Shown here piece by piece: positions 25,814-35,406 of a DNA stretch of 43,865 bases. Numbering within the stretch: position 1 is the stretch's first letter; each line of letters begins with the position of its first letter. Below the pieces are notes generated by a model. That model saw only the letters and a program-made list of their open reading frames with translations. It was not told where the DNA came from and did not search any database. This DNA is from Gammaproteobacteria bacterium (GTDB lineage Bacteria > Pseudomonadota > Gammaproteobacteria > Pseudomonadales > Azotimanducaceae). The translations under genes and the position numbers were made by a program. The stretch spans positions 1-43,865 of the forward strand of contig NZGC01000086.1 in assembly GCA_002689445.1 (NCBI GenBank), given 5' to 3'.

Positions 25814-28800
25814 TTACTGAAACTGCGCAGCGGCGCCTTCAAACAACTGCGACCAAGGCGTTTTCGCCTTCAAATCTTCGGGTTGCCACGACCATTGATA
25901 CTTCCTGAATGAACGCTCGGGATGCGGCATCATAATCAAGGCTCGACCGTCGGTCGATGAAACTGCAGTTAATCCGCGCGAAGACCCGTTAGGGTTGAGA
26001 GGATAACGCTCGGTTGGTTTATGGTGATGATCAACATAGTGAAGCGCAATTTGTCCATTGCCTGCCAAAGACTGACGGTCTGCTTCAGACAGTACCGCTC
26101 GACCCTCGCCATGAGACACGACAATCGGCAAGACCGCCCCTTGTAACGATTGCAAAAGTAGGCTTTGACTGGGTAGCACCTCGACTAACGAAAACCGAGC
26201 CTCAAACTGTTCGGACCGATTCCTAACGAACTGAGGCCAAGTGTCGGCACCGGGAATCAATGTTTGCAACTGCGACAGCATCTGACAGCCGTTGCAAACA
26301 CCAAGTGTGAGCGTATCCGGTCGATAGAAAAAAGATTCGAACTGATCGGTTAGCGCTTGATTCATGAGAATGTTCCGAGCCCATCCTGTCCCAGCACCAA
26401 GCACATCACCATAAGAGAAGCCTCCACAAGCGGCTAACATCTGGAAGTCGTCTAAGTTGTGTCGCCCTGAGACGAGATCGCTCATGTGCACATCAAATGC
26501 CTCAAACCCTGCCTGCAAGAACGCAGCTGCCATCTCCATTTGACTGTTGATGCCCTGCTCTCTCAGGACTGCCACCTTGGCTTTTATGCCTCGTAACGGA
26601 GTGGGTCCAACCTCGCCGCCCATAGACACAGCGGGCAGGCGGATAGAGAGTCCCGGATCCTGATCGTCGGCGAGCGCTTGAAAAGCTTCCTCAGCACATC
26701 GAGGATCATCCCTCAGTTTTTGCAGTTGATAACTGGTCGAAGACCAACGCTGTTCGAGCTCAGCGCGGGTCCAAGTGGCGACTCGCTCATCCCCTTGAGT
26801 GATGCTTAGCGTTTGCTCCAATTGCGGCGAGCCGATATCACACCAGGCAATCCCCGTGGCGGTTAAGGCTTGCTCCCATCGGTCAAGACCGCTGGATTTC
26901 ACCTGAAGAACAACCCCCACTTCTTCGTTAAAGAGAAACGGTATTAAGGGCTCTGATTCAGGCACGGTTACCGATATCCCTCGACGACCAGCAAAGGTCA
27001 TCTCAGCGAGCAGCGCCAACAAGCCGCCATCCGACCGGTCATGCATCGCCAAAGCCTCACGACGTAAGGTAGGGTCTTGCAAGATCTGCCATAACTGTCG
27101 TAAGACCGTGTAATCGTCAATGTCAGGGACGACCCCTTCGAACACATTAAAACATTGTTGCAAAATGCTACCGCCCATCCGTCGATGTGCCGACAATTCC
27201 AGCAGTAAGAGTCGACTGGGTTCTGGGGATAATACTGGCGTTAAGGTATCGTTAATGTCTCGGACCGAAGCAAAGGCGGAGACAATAAGGGACACCGGAG
27301 ACGCGACCACCGCCTGCTGACCTGCTTGCTGCCAGCGGGTCTGCATGGACATGGAATCTTTGCCTACGGGTATACACAACCCCAAAGCAGGGCACATCTC
27401 CATACCCACCGCTTGAACTGTCTTAAATAAACTCGCGTCCTCTCCGGGGTGGCCACTGGCCGCCATCCAATTGGCCGACAACTTCACACCTTCAAGATCA
27501 CCAATCGCCGCCGCCGAAATATTGGTCAAAGCCTCGGCAACCGCCATACGTCCTGATGCGGGACCGTCCACAATTGCCAGTGGCGTTCGCTCCCCCACCG
27601 CCATCGCCTCGCCAACTGAATCTAAAAACCCTGCCGCAGTGACAGCAACATCAGCCACTGGAACCTGCCAAGGTCCAACCATTTGATCACGGGCCACCAA
27701 GCCGCCAACACTTCGATCGCCGATGGTTATCAAAAAGCTCTTGCTACCCACTGTAGGATGCCCTAGCACTCTATAGACCGCGTCCTTCAGCTCTGGCAGA
27801 GCCCACGAATCTACCCCTGACCGAACTTGGGATACAGCAGAGATATGCATTTTAGGAGGTTTACCAAAAAGTACTGACATCGGTAAGTCGACGGGTTTGT
27901 TGTCAAACAACGGATCCTTCACCAGCAGATGCGGGCTTGCCTCGGCCTGTCCCACGACCGCTACCGGGCACCGTTCTCGGTGACAAATCTGCAAAAAGTC
28001 TTCCAGACGATCCTGGGCGATTGCGAGAACATAACGCTCCTGCGCCTCATTACACCAGAGTTCAAGAGGCGTCAGTTGCGGTTCCGCTGAGGGGATCGCT
28101 CGCAAATCAAATGTGCCACCACAGCCGCCATCCTTGACCAACTCAGGTAACGCATTCGACAGACCGCCTGCACCAACATCGTGGATAAATCGTATCGGAT
28201 TGCGCTCCCCCATTTGCCAGCAGCGATCGATTACTTCCTGACAACGATGTTCGATCTCTGGATTACCGCGTTGGACGCTCGCAAAGTCTAGGGCTTCATC
28301 GCCTGTGCCACTCGCCATGGATGAGGCGGCTCCTCCACCGAGACCAATCAACATGGCAGGTCCTCCCAGGACCAGCAACGCATCCCCCGGTGTTATTTCA
28401 CCTTTATCGACGTGTTGCTCACGAATATTACCCATGCCCCCTGCGAGCATGATGGGCTTGTGGTAACCCCAGTGGTCTCCGCTCACCTTCATCTCAAAAC
28501 TGCGGAAATAGCCGGTCAGATTGGGTCGACCGAACTCGTTATTGAAAGCGGCACCACCAATAGGTCCATCCAACATAATTGCCATCGCCGAGGCCATTCT
28601 GCCGGGCTTTCCTAAGGAATCCTCCCAGGGCTCCCGGGCTTCTGGAATCATTAAATTTGACACTGAGAATCCTGTCAGACCTGCCTTTGGTCGCGAGCCG
28701 CGTCCCACCGCACCTTCATCACGAATCTCGCCCCCTGCACCGGTTGCAGCGCCTGGAAACGGTGCAATGCCTGTCGGATGATTGTGGGTCTCCACTTTCA

Positions 28801-29686
28801 TCAAAATCGGCATTGATTCTTCAATGTGCTCGTAAGTATCGGTTTCGGTATTGGATATGAGGCGCCTGGCGGTTGCGCCAGCTATGACCGAGGCATTGTC
28901 ACTATAAGCGCTTAGCACACCTCTGCCCTTGGTCTGGGTGTAGGTGTTTTGAATCATATCCATCAAGCTAAGGTCTTGCGCTTCACCATCTAAAGTCCAA
29001 GAGGCACGAAAAATCTTGTGTCGACAGTGCTCCGAATTTGCCTGGGCAAACATCATTAACTCGACATCGGTAGGATTTCGCTCAAGGGTCTGAAAGGCAT
29101 CGGCCAAGTAAGCGATTTCGTCGTCTGCTAGCGCCAATCCCAGAGCCTCATTAGCGACATCGATCGCTTTTGGTCCCTGCTCTAGCACGGGTATTACCTG
29201 ACCCTCGTTGGCTGACTGAAATTCGAACAATGCAGTGACGGCAGAGATTTCAGCGAGCACCGATTCCGTCATCGGATCATGGATTAAACCTCGAAGACTC
29301 GCCAATGCCTGACTCATTTGCTCGTCGCTCGAATCCGACGCCTCGCAGGTAAAACTGTATCGAATTCCTCGCTCAATCCGATGAATGCTCGCCAATCCAC
29401 AGTTGATTGCAATTTCTGTTGCCTTAGTGCTCCAGGGCGACAAAGTGCCCAATCTCGGCGTCACAATGAACATCAGACTTGCTTGGGCTAAATCCACTTC
29501 AACCCGAGCGTTCAATAACCCAAGTGCCTTGGTCAGCTCACCGTCATCGAGGTCTCGTTTAACATCGAGAAAATAATCAAAGCACGCTTCTTGCAATCGA
29601 AACGGGAGGTTTACTGCGTCAATAAGATTTTGTAATTTTTCCTGTCGGAAACTCGAGAGTGCAGCCTCGCCGGTTAAGTGCAACAT
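25814..29686 (-). CDS. purL: Phosphoribosylformylglycinamidine synthase (large, single-chain PurL)
   Basis: PurL converts FGAR and glutamine to FGAM in purine synthesis. The 1290-residue single chain is the gammaproteobacterial form combining PurS-like, synthetase and glutaminase parts. An N-terminal PurS-like region is followed by a linker helix. The first catalytic motif [28 protein letters not shown] lies near residue 298, with [17 protein letters not shown] and [17 protein letters not shown] further on. The C-terminal class I glutaminase has its catalytic cysteine in GVCNGCQML (near 1130) and PHPERSF near the end. The ATG at 29686 follows a good promoter 27-54 bp upstream. Confidence 0.98.
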   Translation of the reverse strand: MLHLTGEAALSSFRQEKLQNLIDAVNLPFRLQEACFDYFLDVKRDLDDGELTKALGLLNARVEVDLAQASLMFIVTPRLGTLSPWSTKATEIAINCGLASIHRIERGIRYSFTCEASDSSDEQMSQALASLRGLIHDPMTESVLAEISAVTALFEFQSANEGQVIPVLEQGPKAIDVANEALGLALADDEIAYLADAFQTLERNPTDVELMMFAQANSEHCRHKIFRASWTLDGEAQDLSLMDMIQNTYTQTKGRGVLSAYSDNASVIAGATARRLISNTETDTYEHIEESMPILMKVETHNHPTGIAPFPGAATGAGGEIRDEGAVGRGSRPKAGLTGFSVSNLMIPEAREPWEDSLGKPGRMASAMAIMLDGPIGGAAFNNEFGRPNLTGYFRSFEMKVSGDHWGYHKPIMLAGGMGNIREQHVDKGEITPGDALLVLGGPAMLIGLGGGAASSMASGTGDEALDFASVQRGNPEIEHRCQEVIDRCWQMGERNPIRFIHDVGAGGLSNALPELVKDGGCGGTFDLRAIPSAEPQLTPLELWCNEAQERYVLAIAQDRLEDFLQICHRERCPVAVVGQAEASPHLLVKDPLFDNKPVDLPMSVLFGKPPKMHISAVSQVRSGVDSWALPELKDAVYRVLGHPTVGSKSFLITIGDRSVGGLVARDQMVGPWQVPVADVAVTAAGFLDSVGEAMAVGERTPLAIVDGPASGRMAVAEALTNISAAAIGDLEGVKLSANWMAASGHPGEDASLFKTVQAVGMEMCPALGLCIPVGKDSMSMQTRWQQAGQQAVVASPVSLIVSAFASVRDINDTLTPVLSPEPSRLLLLELSAHRRMGGSILQQCFNVFEGVVPDIDDYTVLRQLWQILQDPTLRREALAMHDRSDGGLLALLAEMTFAGRRGISVTVPESEPLIPFLFNEEVGVVLQVKSSGLDRWEQALTATGIAWCDIGSPQLEQTLSITQGDERVATWTRAELEQRWSSTSYQLQKLRDDPRCAEEAFQALADDQDPGLSIRLPAVSMGGEVGPTPLRGIKAKVAVLREQGINSQMEMAAAFLQAGFEAFDVHMSDLVSGRHNLDDFQMLAACGGFSYGDVLGAGTGWARNILMNQALTDQFESFFYRPDTLTLGVCNGCQMLSQLQTLIPGADTWPQFVRNRSEQFEARFSLVEVLPSQSLLLQSLQGAVLPIVVSHGEGRAVLSEADRQSLAGNGQIALHYVDHHHKPTERYPLNPNGSSRGLTAVSSTDGRALIMMPHPERSFRKYQWSWQPEDLKAKTPWSQLFEGAAAQFQ

Positions 29687-29712
29687 GGTTTCGCCACTTT
29701 AGGTAAACACCT

Positions 29713-29740
29713 ATTATAGCGACCCTGGGCTTCGGGTCAC
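29713..29740 (-). promoter_or_regulatory. Candidate purL promoter
   Basis: On the minus strand a perfect TATAAT (29713-29718) follows GTGACC (29735-29740, four of six matches to TTGACA) with a 16-bp spacer. The transcript would start about 20 nt before the purL ATG, leaving a very short leader. I see no PurR-like ACGCAAACGTTTTCGT operator. The region is shared with the divergent msrC gene. Confidence 0.55.
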
Positions 29741-29778
29741 CTGGAAGGCCCAATAAATCGAAAATTATGAGATAAAAC

Positions 29779-30261
29779 ATGTCTGGCTCCCTGGTACTAC
29801 CCCCTTCTACTGATCGAGAAACCCTCTACCAGGCCTTATTACCCCAGATATTCGCGCTAGTTGATGGCGAGCAGGACCTCATCGCCAATCTCGCCAATGC
29901 CAGCGCCGCGCTGCATGCGAGTTTTCAATGGTTATGGGTGGGTTTCTATCTGGTGAAAAATGACGCTTTGGTATTGGGTCCATTTCAAGGACCGATCGCT
30001 TGTACTCGCATTCCCTTTGGCAAAGGGGTTTGCGGCACCGCTTGGGCAGAGTGCACAACCCTCATTGTCGACGATGTTAACCAATTCCCTGGGCATATTG
30101 CTTGCAGTCCAGACTCTCGAGCCGAAATCGTCGTCCCCATCATCAAAGATCATACCTGCGTTGGCGTGCTCGATATCGATAGTCGTATCAATGCCGATTT
30201 TTCAGTAATCGATCGACTCGCTTTAGAAGCAGTCACCCAACGTCTTGCTCAATGCTTCTGA
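29779..30261 (+). CDS. msrC: Free methionine-(R)-sulfoxide reductase (GAF domain)
   Basis: The enzyme reduces free methionine-R-sulfoxide, restoring methionine after oxidative damage. The 160 residues form a single GAF domain. The three redox cysteines of the fRMsr family are at residues 75 (GPIACTRIPFG), 85 (GKGVCGTAW) and 109 (GHIACSPDSRAEIVVP). The family segments WVGFYL and VGVLDIDS are present. It is divergent from purL and converges with tadA, with 14 bp between the two stop codons. Confidence 0.93.
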   Translation: MSGSLVLPPSTDRETLYQALLPQIFALVDGEQDLIANLANASAALHASFQWLWVGFYLVKNDALVLGPFQGPIACTRIPFGKGVCGTAWAECTTLIVDDVNQFPGHIACSPDSRAEIVVPIIKDHTCVGVLDIDSRINADFSVIDRLALEAVTQRLAQCF

Positions 30262-30275
30262 TTCGCAGGAGATGC

Positions 30276-30767
30276 TCAGGCAACTCCCGAGCTTTTCCGG
30301 CGCTGCCGAAAAAAAGCTTTTAACAATCCTGCACTCTCCTCCGCCAGTATGCCCTCGCGGACCGCAACCCGGTGGTTAAGATAATCCGATTCAAAAAATC
30401 TCTGTTGTGACCGTATGGCTCCTGCTCGAGGTTCCCGGGCAGCAAACACCAGGGTTTGAACCCGGGCGTGTATCATAGCGCCGGCACACATCGCACAAGG
30501 CTCTAGCGTGACGTACAGGGTAACCTCTGGTAAGCGGTAGTTTTGTTTTGCAAAACCAGTGGAACGCAACGCCACCATCTCTGCATGAGCCGTTGGGTCG
30601 TGGTCTACAATCAATCGGTTATGGCCAGCGCCAATGACTTCACCCCCCGCAACCGCTATCGCGCCGACGGGCACCTCACCAAGGGATTGGGCGAGTTCGG
30701 CCTGCTGGAGCGCAAGACGCATAAAAGAATTATCCTCGGCATGCTGAAGGGCTTCCTGTTGAGTCAA
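30276..30767 (-). CDS. tadA: tRNA-specific adenosine deaminase TadA
   Basis: TadA converts A34 to inosine in tRNA-Arg(ACG). The 163-residue protein has the zinc-deaminase motif: HAE in DPTAHAEMVAL and PCAMC in TLEPCAMCAGAMIHARVQTLVFAARE. It also has the C-terminal LLKAFFRQRR helix. The start is TTG 30767, and its TTGA overlaps the stop of the upstream nnrU gene, the same coupling arrangement as hom-recJ. The next ATG would fall inside the conserved N-terminal helix (FMRLALQQAELAQ), so TTG is preferred. Confidence 0.94.
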   Translation of the reverse strand: MTQQEALQHAEDNSFMRLALQQAELAQSLGEVPVGAIAVAGGEVIGAGHNRLIVDHDPTAHAEMVALRSTGFAKQNYRLPEVTLYVTLEPCAMCAGAMIHARVQTLVFAAREPRAGAIRSQQRFFESDYLNHRVAVREGILAEESAGLLKAFFRQRRKSSGVA

Positions 30768-31315
30768 AAGACAATCACTCCAAACCAGGTGCCGTGCAAA
30801 TAACCCACCAACGCCGTGAGGGCTGCACCCACCGCCACTGCAACAACATCAAAAATGCCTTTAGGCGGACGATCGCTGCCAACGGGGGTTTTGCCTCTGA
30901 CTCCGACGGTCAAAGCCGCAACCAACATGAGCACAGCAAAAGTGCCAAACATCAGCCATGCATGTAAATTTGAACTGACCGATAAATGCACCAGCGCCCA
31001 CAAGACAATGCCGATCGTCATGGGATGCTTGAGCCAATGCTTGATCCAGCAGGGCAGGTTTGCTGCGATAATCATCCAAAACGCCAAAAACATGATTATC
31101 GGCGACCATTGATAGAGATTCGGCAGGGAGGGTAAATTCAACAGATGGTGGCGTTCATAGCCCAGGGCAATCAACACTAGACCGGCAAGACTCATGAGAG
31201 AATAAAACCCCATATAGGCTGTCTCTGAACTCAAGCCTACGATCTGGCGCCGAATACCCGGGACGAGCATCAATCCATGGGTACCGAAAAACAATCCCAT
31301 GCCTAGATAGAACAT
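30764..31315 (-). CDS. nnrU: NnrU-family inner-membrane protein
   Basis: The 183-residue protein has about five predicted membrane helices and conserved features of the NnrU family: GMGLFFGTHGLMLVP, GFYSLMSLAGLVLIALGYERH, LKHPMTIGIVLWALVHLSVSSNL and a C-terminal GTWFGVIVF. NnrU was named from a denitrification cluster, but the family is widespread and its role unclear; a relation to haem or isoprenoid-like membrane enzymes has been discussed. No nir or nor gene is present. ATG 31315 has AAGGAG ideally spaced upstream, so a longer start at 31354 was rejected. It is coupled to tadA by a TTGA overlap. Confidence 0.85.
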   Translation of the reverse strand: MFYLGMGLFFGTHGLMLVPGIRRQIVGLSSETAYMGFYSLMSLAGLVLIALGYERHHLLNLPSLPNLYQWSPIIMFLAFWMIIAANLPCWIKHWLKHPMTIGIVLWALVHLSVSSNLHAWLMFGTFAVLMLVAALTVGVRGKTPVGSDRPPKGIFDVVAVAVGAALTALVGYLHGTWFGVIVF

Positions 31316-31572
31316 CTTGTTTCTCCTTTTTCTAGATGGCTTCTGAGCCCCCATGGCCCGGTCTTTCGTGGTTACCCAAACCTCACTGGATCAGTCTCCG
31401 AGACCACCACCTTACCTCAGTGTATTGACCTAACCCAAATGGCCCCATCCAGCTTGAGCATTGAGGCAATTCGGCGATCGACCAGCAAATTGCCTGTTAA
31501 GGGGAGATCGTCCTTTGATGATTGGGTCACAGATGCGCCCACGCGAAACCCACTCCTTCGACTGGGTCCGAC

Positions 31573-32442
31573 TTAATTTAGCGGCCCCGCTTGAATCAGT
31601 GGGGAAAAATCGAGCTCTTGGTCGCCACGCCAAATGAACTGTAAACCGGACTGAGGTACAACGGAAACCGGTTCGGCGGAAAATTGTCTTCGCGTCGCTT
31701 GGATCAAATAGCCACCTTCCGTTGTATTCAGCCAACCTTTGACGCGCTCAATACAAGGTGTCCGAGCGATAAACGCCTCTATCGCATTGGGTTGGATCAT
31801 CCCATCCGGATAAATAACACGGTGTTGGAACATCGGAGGAGCACCGAGTGGGACTTTCACTGCTCGAGGGGACGCTACAAAGTTCGGCGAACAATAGGCG
31901 GGCAAGGGGCCATGAGACAGCAAACCTACCGCATCCGGTCTGAGCCCCTTGAGTGTTTGATTCAGCGAGGCCTCTATCTTGGTCTGAACCACAAAATCAG
32001 CCACGGCGATCTGTTCGTTCACTAACGCGACCAGATAGGCATCATTTAGCTGCTTTTCGACCGCAAAGCCATCCACTAAGGTGATGATTTTCGCCAGCCG
32101 ATAACCATCCGCTTGACCGGTAATGGCTGCTAAATTGCCTGCTTTGGCAACACCGCTGGCCTCGAGCACCACCGCAGAAAACTTCGCTTGCCGCAGTTGC
32201 AGCAACTGAGCGGCCAGATCGGACTGCAATTGACAGCAGGCACAACCGTTGGTCAGGGTGAGGGTTGTCGAAGCACGTGTCGCGATCAGGGTCGCATCCA
32301 CGGGCAAACGTCCCAAATCGTTCACAATCACCGCGAAAGGCTGGGTCGCCTGTTGTAACATTCTATTGATCAGGGTGGTTTTTCCGGCGCCCAAATATCC
32401 GGCAATCACGGTGAGCAACGACTCATCAAGTTCAGGCTGCAT
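31573..32442 (-). CDS. COG0523 (CobW-like) GTPase, putative metallochaperone
   Basis: The 289-residue P-loop protein has Walker A GYLGAGKTT at residues 15-23. The family-defining CXCC metal site is GCACC (Cys67, Cys69, Cys70). The switch/Walker B-like segment is VVLEASGVAKAGN. The TKIE segment takes the place of the usual NKxD guanine-binding motif. COG0523 GTPases deliver metals (Zn, Co, Fe) to client enzymes. Its start lies only 12 nt after the stop of an amidohydrolase on the same strand, so that metal-dependent hydrolase is an obvious candidate client; this is inference. I cannot assign a named subfamily (CobW, YeiR, YjiA, NHase activator). Confidence 0.85.
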   Translation of the reverse strand: MQPELDESLLTVIAGYLGAGKTTLINRMLQQATQPFAVIVNDLGRLPVDATLIATRASTTLTLTNGCACCQLQSDLAAQLLQLRQAKFSAVVLEASGVAKAGNLAAITGQADGYRLAKIITLVDGFAVEKQLNDAYLVALVNEQIAVADFVVQTKIEASLNQTLKGLRPDAVGLLSHGPLPAYCSPNFVASPRAVKVPLGAPPMFQHRVIYPDGMIQPNAIEAFIARTPCIERVKGWLNTTEGGYLIQATRRQFSAEPVSVVPQSGLQFIWRGDQELDFSPLIQAGPLN

Positions 32443-32454
32443 CTTCGGTTTTCG

Positions 32455-34089
32455 CTATTGCAGAGCTTGGGTTAACTCGCCTTCGAACACGGTCGCGAGC
32501 ACTTTAACATCTTTGATCGCCATGCTGGGTACCGTCAACGGATTATCCGAAAGAATGGTCATATCGGCAGTTTTGCCGGCACGAAGGCTACCCGTGAGGG
32601 CGTCGATCCCTAAAACCTTCGCCGCATTAATCGTTACAGCAGCGAGGGCTTGTTCCGCGGAAATGCATTCATGGGGGCCCATCACCTCGCCCTGAGCGTT
32701 GACTCGATTGACCGCCACCCACATGTTGAGCAAGGGTTCAGCAGGGGCCATGGTGAAATCTGAATGTATCGCGGTGGTTAAATCCAGAGCAAAACTCGAG
32801 GCTAAGCGGCCCATCGTGGATGCTCTTTCATAACCCACAGAAAGTTCAGCATAGCGGGCGGACAATTCGTGCAGGTAATAAATGTTTGCCGATACGGAAG
32901 CTCCCAGTCGTTTGGCTCTTTGCAGCTGTTCAGGCGTTGCATAACCCATATGCTCCAGGGTAAATCCGTGATCAAACCGCGGTTTTTTGGCCTGAGCTTT
33001 AGCGAGGCAATCGAGCGCCACCTCAACCCCCATATCCCCTGTCACATGAACATGGATCTGGTAACCTGCCTGCCAAAATAGATCGATCCTTTCCTCAAGC
33101 ACATCCGGCGCCATTAACCACTCACCCTGATGCCCATCAAGATATCCGGGGGGGAGCAACTGCGCTAATTGCGAAAAAAAAGCCCCGTCGGCAAACAGTT
33201 TTATGCGTTTTCGGAAATGCAGCCTTGGGGTATTGCCTTCGATCAGCGATTCAATGAAAGCGTTGGTTTCTTCGAAAGTGCGTTGATGGGTAACCACCGC
33301 GCCATGCGGAACCTGCTCGATTCGAAACGGCGTTGAATCGTTCTCAAACAATGCTCTGGTGACATTCAGCTCACGATCAAAATCAAACAACCCAACGGCC
33401 ATATCGCCAACCGTGGTATGCCCACCGGCTGCTACCACCTGCTTCAATCGCTCAAGCCCAAAGGTAAACCGCGCTTCAGCCAAAATATAGGGGTTTAATT
33501 TCTGGATGGCATAGCCCAGTCCATTTTCAAAGAACCGGCCCCGGGCGTAATCGATCTGTGGGCGCCCCTCCACAATGTCCTCGGTAATATTTAGGAACGA
33601 CATGCAAGCGCTGTTCATGTGCAATTCGTGGAAGGATCGATTCCAAACAACGACGGGGCGAGAAGACTCTACAGCCTCGATCCGAGACCGAGTCATGGCA
33701 CCATGCCACAGATCATGATGCCCCCAAACAATGAGCACCTCGTCGTCTTCAACCTTGGCGATTTCTGCTAACCGTTGATCAAACCCCTCAGCGGTCACCG
33801 TGGCGGGCACATGCCCCCAGGGCAAAGACCAAGGCATTGCCGTGATAAAATGCATGGGCAGGATAACCGCCGCCATACTCGGGTGAAGGTGGGGATCAAT
33901 AAAACCTGGGACAATAACGGCATCACGATAAGTATCAATCACACGATGCTCGAACCGGATCAACCAAGGTTGAAGGCTTTCAAGGGTACCCACCTCGAGT
34001 ATTTTACCTTCTCTGATAGCAATCGCCGTTGCCTCTGGCCAAGAAGCATTCATGGTAACAATCGTCTTCGCTAGATAAACTTCAATCAC
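32455..34089 (-). CDS. Amidohydrolase family protein (Amidohydro_3, YtcJ-like)
   Basis: The 544-residue protein resembles metal-dependent hydrolases of the Amidohydro_3 group. The N-terminal beta-sandwich (MIEVYLAKTIVTMNASWPEATAIAIREGKILEVG) is followed by the metal motif VPGFIDPHLHP with His67 and His69. It also has HVTGDMGVEVALDCL, FTLEHMGYATPEQLQRAKRLGASVSANIYYLHE and an AIHSDFTMAP segment supplying further ligands, then the closing KTADMTILSDNPLTV. Substrates in this group are diverse amides and cyclic compounds, so none is assigned. The start is GTG 34089 with GAGG upstream. It is transcribed ahead of the COG0523 GTPase. Confidence 0.9.
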   Translation of the reverse strand: MIEVYLAKTIVTMNASWPEATAIAIREGKILEVGTLESLQPWLIRFEHRVIDTYRDAVIVPGFIDPHLHPSMAAVILPMHFITAMPWSLPWGHVPATVTAEGFDQRLAEIAKVEDDEVLIVWGHHDLWHGAMTRSRIEAVESSRPVVVWNRSFHELHMNSACMSFLNITEDIVEGRPQIDYARGRFFENGLGYAIQKLNPYILAEARFTFGLERLKQVVAAGGHTTVGDMAVGLFDFDRELNVTRALFENDSTPFRIEQVPHGAVVTHQRTFEETNAFIESLIEGNTPRLHFRKRIKLFADGAFFSQLAQLLPPGYLDGHQGEWLMAPDVLEERIDLFWQAGYQIHVHVTGDMGVEVALDCLAKAQAKKPRFDHGFTLEHMGYATPEQLQRAKRLGASVSANIYYLHELSARYAELSVGYERASTMGRLASSFALDLTTAIHSDFTMAPAEPLLNMWVAVNRVNAQGEVMGPHECISAEQALAAVTINAAKVLGIDALTGSLRAGKTADMTILSDNPLTVPSMAIKDVKVLATVFEGELTQALQ

Positions 34090-34430
34090 TACAACCTCGC
34101 TTAGAGCTTACTGATCTCGCCCCTTTCCGCCGCTTTCCGCTTCTTTTTGCTTCTTTCTACCTCGATTCGCCCTACCTTGATTCGCCGCTTTCTGCCTTTT
34201 AGTGCCGCCTGCCTTTTAGCGCTGCTTTTGGCCTTGTGTGCACCTTGGCCATCATCACCCTTGTTCCTCGCGCCTCACCTCTGACATCTTTGCCAATAGG
34301 ACAATACCGCTCTGATGGCAGGTTGGGTCACTCGCCTGGGACGATCTCCTATAACCTTCGCATCATTTGAGCCATCTTAGGTAATCCACTCGAAAAATCC
34401 CGTGTTAATAACGCGCATTGTGAATCCGAG
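34090..34430. other. 341-bp non-coding stretch with degenerate tandem repeats
   Basis: No gene is supported in this gap between the amidohydrolase start and the LLM gene stop (same strand). The part nearest the amidohydrolase is strongly C/T-rich on the plus strand and contains the short tandem duplications listed separately (34122-34219). The rest is unremarkable. The promoter of the amidohydrolase-GTPase pair should lie here, but I see no convincing boxes. Confidence 0.6.
34122..34219. repeat. Cluster of short imperfect tandem duplications
   Basis: Successive short tandem copies are visible: CTTTCCGC twice (34122-34140), TTCTTTTTGC/TTCTTTCTAC (34141-34160), a 15-bp pair CTACCTCGATTCGCC/CTACCTTGATTCGCC (34157-34171 and 34172-34186), and CTGCCTTTTAG twice at 17-bp spacing (34192 and 34209). 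Style and strand bias resemble the spacers at 74-167 and 3524-3633. Replication slippage is a likely origin. Confidence 0.7.
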
Positions 34431-35360
34431 CTAGACCATGGCTTGCAAACAGGCAATCACTTCAGCGCCGAGGGCCACTTCATCTTCAGGTTGTGCGCAA
34501 CAAATTTTCAGATTAAACATACGACAGCCCGCTTCGTAGTAAGGCACGAGTTGCTCAGCCACCTGGCGAGGCGTTCCAGACGGGGTATAGCGTTCAAAAT
34601 TTTTAAAGGGAATTTTGTAAAACGCCTCCATACCGGTTTTAACTGCCTCTCTCGCCCGATCTGGCGATGTAGCATCGACGCCAACCCATGGCTGGTATCC
34701 ATGCAACCAAGCGATTGGCGCTCGGCCCAGCGCTTCGGCCTCCTCGGCCACCATCGTCACTGCTTGGTGGAACCGTTTCGGCGAACACCAAACACCGATC
34801 CAACCGTCCGCAAAACGGGCGGCTCGAGTCAAAGCCGCATCTGATCGTCCGCCCACAATGATCGGTACTGGCTGCGATGGCGTCGGTCGTATTCTTGCGT
34901 CTTGAACTTGAAAGTCCGACCCTTCAAAAGAAACCGTATCGCCCGCTAACAAACCCTTAATGATGGTGAGAGACTCATTCGCACGTCGGCCTCGATGCTT
35001 TGGATTGACACCACACACCACGAGCTCATGAGGATCCTCTCCCCCGATACCTACACCAAAAATAAATCGCCCGGGGGCTGTCCGAGCCATCGAGGCGATC
35101 TGTCTGGCCACCGGCAACGGGTGCCGCAAGGGCAATAAGTAAATACTGATCATGACCTTTAAAGAAGGGTGCAGCTGTGCAAGAGATGCCGCCTCGACAA
35201 AGCCGTCGGCACCAGCACCATTGTGAAATGACACGTGATCAGCCAAGAAAACATGATCAAAACCAGCGACCTCAATCTGCTGCAACTGCTCTTGGCGGTG
35301 CGCCCAATCAAGCCCCCACAGCGTGGTTGGCGTGGCCAAACCAAAATGTGCCTCAGTCAT
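34431..35360 (-). CDS. LLM-class flavin-dependent oxidoreductase
   Basis: The 309-residue protein is a luciferase-like TIM-barrel oxidoreductase (FMN or F420 dependent). Visible family segments are FGLATPTTLWGL, EVAGFDHVFLADHV, LKVMISIYLLPLRHPLPVARQIASMARTAPGRFIFGVGIGGEDPHEL, RANESLTIIKGLLAG and PVPIIVGGRSDAALTRAARFADGWIGVW. It ends in a C-terminal GTPRQVAEQLVPYYEAGCRMFNLKI. Substrate and cofactor cannot be decided; the absence of nearby F420 genes mildly favours FMN. The ATG at 35360 has GAGG eight bases upstream. It follows the flavin monooxygenase gene by 46 bp on the same strand, probably in one operon. Confidence 0.88.
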   Translation of the reverse strand: MTEAHFGLATPTTLWGLDWAHRQEQLQQIEVAGFDHVFLADHVSFHNGAGADGFVEAASLAQLHPSLKVMISIYLLPLRHPLPVARQIASMARTAPGRFIFGVGIGGEDPHELVVCGVNPKHRGRRANESLTIIKGLLAGDTVSFEGSDFQVQDARIRPTPSQPVPIIVGGRSDAALTRAARFADGWIGVWCSPKRFHQAVTMVAEEAEALGRAPIAWLHGYQPWVGVDATSPDRAREAVKTGMEAFYKIPFKNFERYTPSGTPRQVAEQLVPYYEAGCRMFNLKICCAQPEDEVALGAEVIACLQAMV

Positions 35361-35406
35361 CCGTTCATCCTCTAACCATCAACCCATCAGCCCATCGGCC
35401 CAGTAT

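Noticed and set aside
31430-31572. Open frame in the gap downstream of the COG0523 GTPase
   Set aside because: It is an out-of-frame continuation over the end of the GTPase gene without a plausible product.
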